A DNA stretch of 64,000 bases from Acanthosepion lycidas. Taxonomy: Eukaryota > Mollusca > Cephalopoda > Sepiida > Sepiidae. The DNA is taken from positions 20,794,663 through 20,858,662 of the forward strand of contig OZ010582.1 in NCBI GenBank assembly GCA_963932145.1. The letters run 5' to 3'. Positions 40,301 through 49,273 of this stretch are shown here, one piece after another. The translations under genes were made by a program, and so were the position numbers. The notes under the pieces are model-generated. The model saw only the letters and a list, made by a program, of their open reading frames with translations. It had not been told where the DNA came from and ran no database searches. Each line of letters opens with the position of its first letter. Position 1 is the first letter of the stretch.

Positions 40301-43300
40301 ATAATTTTTAATCCTTTCTGAACTTTGAAGTTTCAAAAGGAACTTCTTATGTTGCCTTATATTAAACATATTTTCATCTCCTTTGTTCATCATTTGCTCT
40401 TATTATATTCTATTTGACAATAGATGTGGTTAAATGTACAGTTCTAGCAGCCAACTATTTACATCATGCGGATTCTGTTAATAATTGTTAGTTTTTGAAT
40501 AAGTTCTTAAGATCCATTTGAAAGAGCAGTTGGCTGCTTGAAGACATTTGAGCACAACCAGAATGCAAAGATTTTCTCTAATATGTATTTTTCTGAATGT
40601 TTCCTATTTTGTTGTGCTACTTTTTAGCTGTTATTATACTATCCTTTAAGGAAGTATTTGTGACATTGTCAAGTAATATTCCTTTCTGTTGCTGCCAACA
40701 TTGTTACTGAGTATCAATAGCAGCTTCGAAAATTATAGCATGAGATCCTCAGTTCTCTACATAACAAAACTGAAAGATGTTATAATAATCTTACAACATC
40801 AAGACACACACACAATCATTTTTTTCTTTTTTCTTTTTTCTAAGGTAATTTTATTTCATAGATTGTAATCCTCATCTAAGTATTTCAAATGATGAGTGTC
40901 TATTGTCTTTTAATGTGATTTTTGTACTTTATATCTCAGCTGGACTTTATTGCTCTAGCATTAATAAGATTCACATCCATGCAATTTATGCATATTGTAT
41001 AAGAAAAATTAGATATTGCTGATCTAGTGAAATATAATGATACCTCATTCCTAGTGTATAAATCACAACACAAACTTTACAATGCTAACATTAGTAAGCG
41101 GTTCATAAGAGGAACTACTGTGCCTTCATTACCAATACCTAATCAGAAATTGATATACCTGACTTTTTTCCTTTCTAATTCTGAAACTTGTATATATTTA
41201 TTATAGTTTTGCTTCAACATTTTGGTATTTATGATTATTCTAAATTTTTGAGGTACTCTATTGAGCAGATAATCCTTATACTAAATTTTTTCATAATCAA
41301 AACCTTTTTGATGAAGTAGTCTACATTGAGATATTTTAAAATTCTCAAATATACTAGCAGCAAAAATCTCAGTCTTATTTTTGAAATTTGATATCTTTCA
41401 TAAAATCCAATTTGATTTTGAATTATTTGGAATTGACATTTGAATTAAAGCAGTGGTTTTTATTTAAGATTCATTATCATATTTAAAATCAATATACCAC
41501 TTGATAACCAGCTGATACTAGTACATTTAGTATAGAATTCATTCTGCAATATGCTAAGACACTATCACCTTCAATATCATAGCTGAGTAAGATTATTATT
41601 TCTTGAAATTGAGTATCAATATTTCAATGAAAAAATTCCTCATATTTTTTATTATGTGAGGACACACTTGAATTGACTGAGTTTTATTTTCAGGTAGGCT
41701 ACTTCTAACTTTTTTCCTATCATACATTCAAATTCATTTTCTGCATTTTTATATTAGATGTATTATGAATAGTTCCAGTCTCTTAGTAACTTATGTCTTT
41801 CTTGTGCTTGTATATCTTCTATTCTGGTTAGATATTGGTAATATAGCAATGTGTGTTGCATGCTGATATAGTTATATTGTGCATGGGCATTTGTCTTTTA
41901 TTTGTAAATAGCCTCCTCATGAATCCCTGCCTGTAGGAGAAAAATCCTTGCAGTTAAACCAAGTACATCACCTAGGCTTAAATGAAATTGATGAAGAAGA
42001 GAGGAAGAGACAAGTTCTTTCTGAACGTATAATTCCTTTGCCTGACAACCTTGAAGAACTAAGTAAAGGTATTGTGATTCCTAAGTGAATATTAATTTAA
42101 TATTATCGCTGTCGGTGCTGCTTAACTGGTAACTATCTTCTATTTTAACCAGAGCAGCCCATTATGTTTAGTTTAAATGTTTTTCGTAATTGTTCATAAA
42201 TTCTCGTAATAAACCTGGATATTGTATTTCCTTGAATGTGTAGTTTATCAATTTTTCTTTTATTAGGTAGAGAAAATGCTTTTTGTTTTAGTTAATTGTT
42301 GAGAATGTTTACTTTATATATGACATTACAACATTAGGATTGGTTGCCAGAGATAAATGAAAATACTTGTGTGGTGATACGATTCCTCAAGCTACATGGG
42401 TTTGGCGTATTCAATTTTCTGGTTGACATGCAATATTTCTACATTCATTGTGATTTTATTGAATAGTGTCAACCAGAAATTATTCAAGGAAATATTGTAT
42501 TCAGTTCAGATTTATGTTTATATTGAACTAAACTTGAGTATTATTAAGCCAAATATACGTCCTGTTGTGATCAATTGAATCACAAATTATTGCCATTGTT
42601 CCCCTTATGATGTCTACATATTGTATTTTATAAATCTTATGATACATTGAAATACTGGTTAGCATTTCATAATTCTCTTATTTGATCCTATTTACAGTAC
42701 CACCTTCCCAGTTTATCTACATTTTGTGTGGCCATGATAATGCAGAGTGTGTGAGAATATACAGTACTTTATTTTTGCATGTTGCATGATTACATATGGA
42801 TTAAACATTGTTATTTCAATGTCATTAAATTCTTTGTCATATTGTAGCAATGTACTTTTATAATTTCCATATACATGCCTTCATCTGTCAAATATCTGGT
42901 GAATTTATTTTTCTAGCTATTTTTCCCCCCATCCTGTCTGTTTTGATATCCTGGTTGACCATTAATTTTAAAATGTTGTCTTTTTTTTTTCTATCTATTT
43001 TTATTTTTTTTATTTTTTAAACCCAATGCTCAAATCTTTTTCTTATAGGACAAAGGATTTATTATTCCTCTTTACCTTCAACTATGCTAACTTCATAGAA
43101 TAATAGCAGAGGAAAGAAAAATTATATCTGTTTTTTTTTTTTGTTGTTTTTGTTTTTTTTGTTTTGTTTTTTTTTTTTGTTGTTTTTTTTTAATAAAAAT
43201 AGTTGAAATAAATTTATTTGCTTTGCATATTTATTAAAAAGAAATTACTGTAAAAATATTTTTAAATTATTCACAACCTGAAACTGGTCATTTTGGCATA

Positions 43301-44950
43301 CAATTTTTTTTCTACTTTTAATTACCAAGTACTCAAAAATATTTTATAAATGAATATATTGTTACCTGCTAATTATGTAATACAATTTCAAATTATGCAG
43401 TGCATGTGGAGTAAGCTCAAATTAAAATTGGATAGAGGAAGGGATCAAAGAAAAAGAACAAAAGAAACAGTCCTGCACTTGTTTCCATCTGATGATGAAA
43501 AGCCATTGATATTAGGATATTCATATTACACTTATGTTGATAATTTTTTGTTGTTGCTTGGGTATCTATTTAGGAATCTACACTTTTTTTTTATTCAAAT
43601 GTATTTTAGTGTTTTATTTTCATCAAACTCATTTTTATATTTCATTTCATTTATTTGTACAATTTATCAGTATTGATTTTCCTTCAGTCAAATGAAGACC
43701 ACTACTATGTCTGTTTGTAGAAACTTATTATGCAAAAGGCCGCTGAAGATCTGAAAAATGAGGCCAAGAGGAAAGCTGAAGAAAGGGAGAACTTCATTAA
43801 TTCAAGGGTTGAACCTTTGGCTACTGATGGTCTCAATGAAGGTAGGCACTGCCTGCTGTGTGCCGTGCATGCCAATGTGTGCACCTCTACTGCTTGCAGG
43901 GGGATGCCAACCCACCAAATATTTTCCCTTGCACTTGTCCCCAACATTTTATATTCAGTGTAACTCCTGTAAATAATTACAACTCTTTTATTCTTGTTAT
44001 GCAGAAAAAAATCTCCAATCATTATATGAAACTTTATGCTTTATCAGAAATATATCTTCATAATTCTGTTGCATGTACCATATAAACTTGAAATAATTTT
44101 GTTGTTACTGACAAAATATTGTAAAGACTGAAATTAAAAAGTGAAGAAAAGAAGGCATTTTTCTTCCTCTTTTTTTCTTTTAAGAATTTAAAATTATGTT
44201 GGAATAATATCAGATTTTCATTCATTTTTCTCTATGAACATTGAGAAAAGAAAGTTACTGCAGACATTTACAATAGTTTTGGTTACTACTACTACTAATA
44301 ATAATAATAATGTTCCAGCTGAATTAAAAACTGTACTGTCCAAATAATTATATTCAATATATTTACTTGTATGTAAAAATTTTAGTATTGATTAATTTTC
44401 TCAAGACTTAAGACAGCAAACCTTGACTGCATGTCTGTTTAATATAAGTGCTTGTTTTATTTTTACCCTTTTGCTATTCTTATTTTGAATCAGATTCCCT
44501 CCTTTTCAACTTTGCATTTTTTTTTTCTATTAAATAAATGCAATTAGGGAGTTTTAAATTTCACTTGTGTGGATTTTTTTTCTGACTTTTAAAAATTACA
44601 TACTATTATGTGTCATTTTAAAGGAAAATGAATCTTGTGTCTAACATAGCCTACTGTGTAAAAAAAATAAAATAATAAAAAATTTAGTCATATTGTTTGA
44701 AAGTTCTAAGTTTAATCACTAACTAAGACATGCAAGAATACATTATTTTGGTGCAAGCAAAAATGAAAACAGTATACTCTCACCCTAAAGAGTATTTTCT
44801 GAAGGTGACAGACACCAGAAGACGGCCTGAGGCTACAGTAATTAAAACATTGTGATAAAAAATGACTAACATGAAAATGCAAGTTTGAAGTATCATTGTA
44901 TCATAAAATGAAAAAAATTGGGACTTTTAATTTTGAAACCAGATTTATTA

Positions 44951-44987
<37 letters not shown>

Positions 44988-47900
44988 CCTGTAACTGAAA
45001 AGACATTAGGTCCTATTGACTTCCATGAAAACAAATACAGTGTAACCCGGATATAAGAGAGATTTTCACTGGTCCCAAATTAGAGCCATACTTACTTAAA
45101 CAAAATAGACCAAACCCGGATATAAGAGAAACCCGGATATAAGAGACTTCTTCTCCGGTCCCGACAACTCTCTTATATCCAGGTTACACTGTATTGTAAA
45201 ATTTCAGTATTTAGTACAAAGCAACTGTGTACTGTTCATTTTGTGCCTGTGGGAACCAATGCATAGCAAGGACTGCAATAAGAAAAATTGGAAAGCCTCA
45301 GATGAATCTTTTCCTGTAGAAAACTTCAACTTCCACAACAGTAATAAAAACTTTATAATGTGGAAAGGATATTTTAGTTTGTTTACTGTCAACATTGATG
45401 TGTCAAAGAAAGTTATCATTTTTTCTTGTTTTCAAAATTTAGGTTTGATGAGGTCTATTTGATAAAAATTAGAAAAATATTTTTGATAACATTGAATTTT
45501 TTTTCCTATCCTAGTATTATTGGATTTGTTAATCATTTTACATCATGACGTATATTTGAAGTTTGGTTCCATTTCTTTTTTTCCTTTTTGCTTTTTTAAT
45601 ACACTAATTTACTGAATAAAAGGTTAAATTTTATGTTGCAATAGAAGCCTAAAGTTCATATGTAGTATGTCTATTATAACTTGAGCACTGAAAGTAAAGA
45701 TTACATTATTAATGTGAGATGATCTACTTATATAAATAACTAAGATTTTATTTTTTTTATTTCACTTATTTTCAAAATAGCAAATTGGATAATGTGAATT
45801 TTCAATTTCTTCTAAGTAGATTGGTTTGACATCACAAGGATCAAAGTTAATTGTTAATGCTGCTAGCCTGTTTGTTTGCATACATGAAAAACTGTCTATA
45901 AAAATATCATTGTCTTAGAAGAATATCTGGACACATTTTATATGTGCCACGTCTTTTCAAGATATGGGCAATCCTATCCTATTATTTTTGCTCTAATTCT
46001 GTTTTGTGCTCTTTCCATCAGAATTCAGATTATTAGCTTGGTTATGTGCTGATTGTCCAATGCAAATCATATCCAGTTGCACCTGATTTCTTAGATAGCA
46101 CTACGAAGATGGATCTACTAAAGTTTTCCAGAAAATAATCAAGTACTAGTGCTTTTAATCAGCAACAGTTCTCAAAGAAATAAAAGAATCTTGATAAATA
46201 AATGAATCACATTTTTGTTTTGTTTTTGTGAAACAAAAATTTTTTTTTTCTATTATAATGTTTAGTTTTTATCTGATTATCTTGATATTTCCAAAGATGA
46301 ATATTTACAATACTCATGTTAGTTAAGCCTTAAATATCTTATTACTTTTTAGCCAGCGTTTCTTTATATTCTTTTAATTTATTTTTTTTTATGTTGTTTC
46401 TTGAATTTTTAGCTTTTTTCAGTATCTCTTAACATTTATATAAAGTAACCAAGAATAAAACTAACCTTCTGTAGATACTGTTTTGCAAACTAAGCAGAAA
46501 CTTATTTAAACTTTGATTTGAAATTTTGAAGATGTGTGTATAACCAATTGATAATTTTCTAAATTGTTATAAGGAAATTTCTGTTTCTATTTTTTTATCT
46601 TTTTAATAACATCAGTAATTATAAATTTTAGGTTGGAACAAAAGATTGCAGCATTTTTCTAGATGAATATCAAAGACAATATTTAGAATATGTGTACATA
46701 GGTTTATACAACTGCATATGTGCCATTTTGTCCCATTACCTTTGAGGAAGTTTCATGATTCTGTCCTTGCAGAATTTGGCATCTTTCTGGGTGTGAAACT
46801 GGTAAGTGGATTTTACAGGTTTCCAGAGAATTGAAGTTCTCATTAAGAAAATTTTGTAGGCATCAAAATAAGTGGTAATCTGAAGATGTAAAGCCCACCA
46901 AGCTGTACCAATTTCTGTCAGTTTTTCAAAGAGACATGAAGTCTAGTATTGTCTTGATGGAAGACAACCCTCTTCCAATTGTCCAATTTTGGATACTTTT
47001 CATTGATTGCTGCTTTTTAATTGGTTCAGTTAAGAATGATCCTTATCTGAATTCAATATATGATTTTGCAGGTGGAGTTCATAATATACAATGTTTTCCA
47101 AGCTTACCAGATACAGAACATCATTTTCTTCAGATGCAGACTGGCTTTTAGAATGGTTAACAGTGGTGCATTTAATTTTTCAAATGACCTTTTTAGCTCC
47201 CCATTATTAGAAATAATCCATTTTTCATTGTGATCGTTTTTCTTTCAAAAATGGATTGATTTTATTGAAATTGAGCAGAGAATCATGGATGGAACTGTGG
47301 TCCATTCATATTTCTCTCTCCCTCCCCATAAAATTGTAAAGCACTCTAACATAGTGATTCATGTATCTAAGTATTTTCAAATGCCTTACAATACTCATAT
47401 ATCATGTGATTAGGGTTATTTTTAGTCAACATTTTGATTTGTTTATCATCAACAACTGCATATCAAAATTTCCACTTCTGAACCTAGTAAACCACTTACA
47501 GACAGTACTTTCAGCTATGGCAAAATGGCACATATTTTTTATTTTTTAAACCTTCCTTTCTGGAACTAAAATAGAATTTTCCTCTATTTTTCCCCACTTT
47601 TTAACATAAAAATACACAAATCTTGTACAAAGATATTAAAATGTCATCTTTCAGAAGATGTATGTCATAAATATTAGTCACATGTGAAATGAAATCTTGT
47701 TCAAATGCCACATATTGAAAAATGCTACAAACTTTTGTTTCAACCCAATATACTCTGTCATCTTGGCTTTTTAAAGATATTTTTAATTTAGTCAGAATTT
47801 TTAATGTTTTAATACTTTGTAATATTGTATGTGAGTGTTTGCTCTATAGAGGTGTTCAGATGAAAAAAAAAATTCTATTTTAAATTTGAAATCTCTTAGA

Positions 47901-49242
47901 CTTTCGTGAAAATTCTTTTAAATATGTGCTGACAGAGTAAATTAGTTCAATTGATTGCTGCATGATGTAGCGTATTAAAAACAAATCTCTTCATTTCTAT
48001 TTTTCAGATTAGCTTCTTTTGCCCTTTGCCCATAATATTTTTCTTTTGCAATGCTAACCTTTTATTTCTTTTGTACCCAGCAGGAACTCTGGCATTTAAT
48101 GGAAATTATAATAGGTTTACATCCAAGAAATACACATTTCTGCATACATGTTTTTAATCATTTAATTAAAAAAATATTCCACTTGAAATCTCAAAACTTG
48201 GATTTTTACAGTAAAAATGAAAATCCTATTATTTATTGTCTTTTTGCTTGATATGAAGCAATTTCTTAGAACTTAGACTTCTGTTAAGATTTCTTACACT
48301 GTTTTTAAAGTTTTTTTTTTCTTTTGCATGTACAGCAGTTAAAAATAAACCTTTTAGTATCTTTGTTTAACTCTTTTTCTCTCTCTCTTTCTACCCTTCT
48401 TGTTAGAAAAGACAATCCAGGTAAGACAGTCTTGTGCCTAATTACTGCAGCACATTAATATTCCTAGCTTGTATGTTGAATATATAATTCCTATTACAGC
48501 TCAGATGCAAGATCTAGTTAAGAAGCTTCATGGGAAAATGGCAGAACTTGAAGAAGAAGTCTATGACTGGGAATTCAAACTCAGAAGACAAGAATTTGAG
48601 GTGTGTCCATTTAGGCTATCAACATATTTATTTTATTATTTTATTGATATTCTTCCTGTTGCAATTAAAATTGAGTTAAACATCTTTCTTACTTTTTAAA
48701 AACTCAACTGCTCAGAATTAGAATTTGAATAATATGATCTTTACAATATTTTAACAAAAAAGATGATTATATTAATTTAGTATTTTGAGAAAAATCTTTT
48801 GAAATATCAATGTAGTGAAATAGTCATACTCAATTTAATGTTTATCATACTTGCACTTAATTTCTCTCCTTTTAAATATTTAATGATATTTTTGTTAAAA
48901 GAATATGATTTTTTAAACATTTTTATTTCACTATGTATTAAAGGATTTTTCTTTTTAAAAGCTAATAATAATAAAAAATTTTAATAAATGTTTGAATAAA
49001 GTGGAAAATTATTTTAACTGAACAATAGGTTACTGTTTTATTTAAAATTCTAAAAACTAATTTTTATTTCAGATTAATGATCTTACCCTTAAAGTCAATG
49101 ACACCAGGGGAAAATTGTAAGCATCTTTTTGTTTTTGTTAATTCTCAATTTTTTTCACTGAACTTAATTTCTCATCTTTGTAATGTTTCTTCTGTAGGAC
49201 TCTTTTCTTCTGATTTTAGAATACAAGGTCTTAAAAAAGTCA

Positions 49243-49273
<31 letters not shown>

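Larger units (their letters stand above)
43842..48499 (+). other. Intron with pogo-like MITE and mariner copy
   Basis: A 4.7-kb intron. It contains a poly-T tract (44953-44987), a pogo/Tigger-like MITE (45038-45191) and a dead mariner (46628-47748). A 14-base exon-like segment at 48407-48420 is discussed under findings. Confidence 0.7.

Noticed and set aside
43350..43676. Open frame with KLKLKLDRGRDQRKRTKE, between the two IT-arm exons, as a third alternative exon
   Set aside because: An acceptor-like atgcag is present, but no donor gives the required phase 1 exit and the protein does not resemble TnI.
43705..44022. Minus-strand open frame overlapping the IT-arm exon
   Set aside because: It is antisense to a certain TnI exon and has no similarity of its own.
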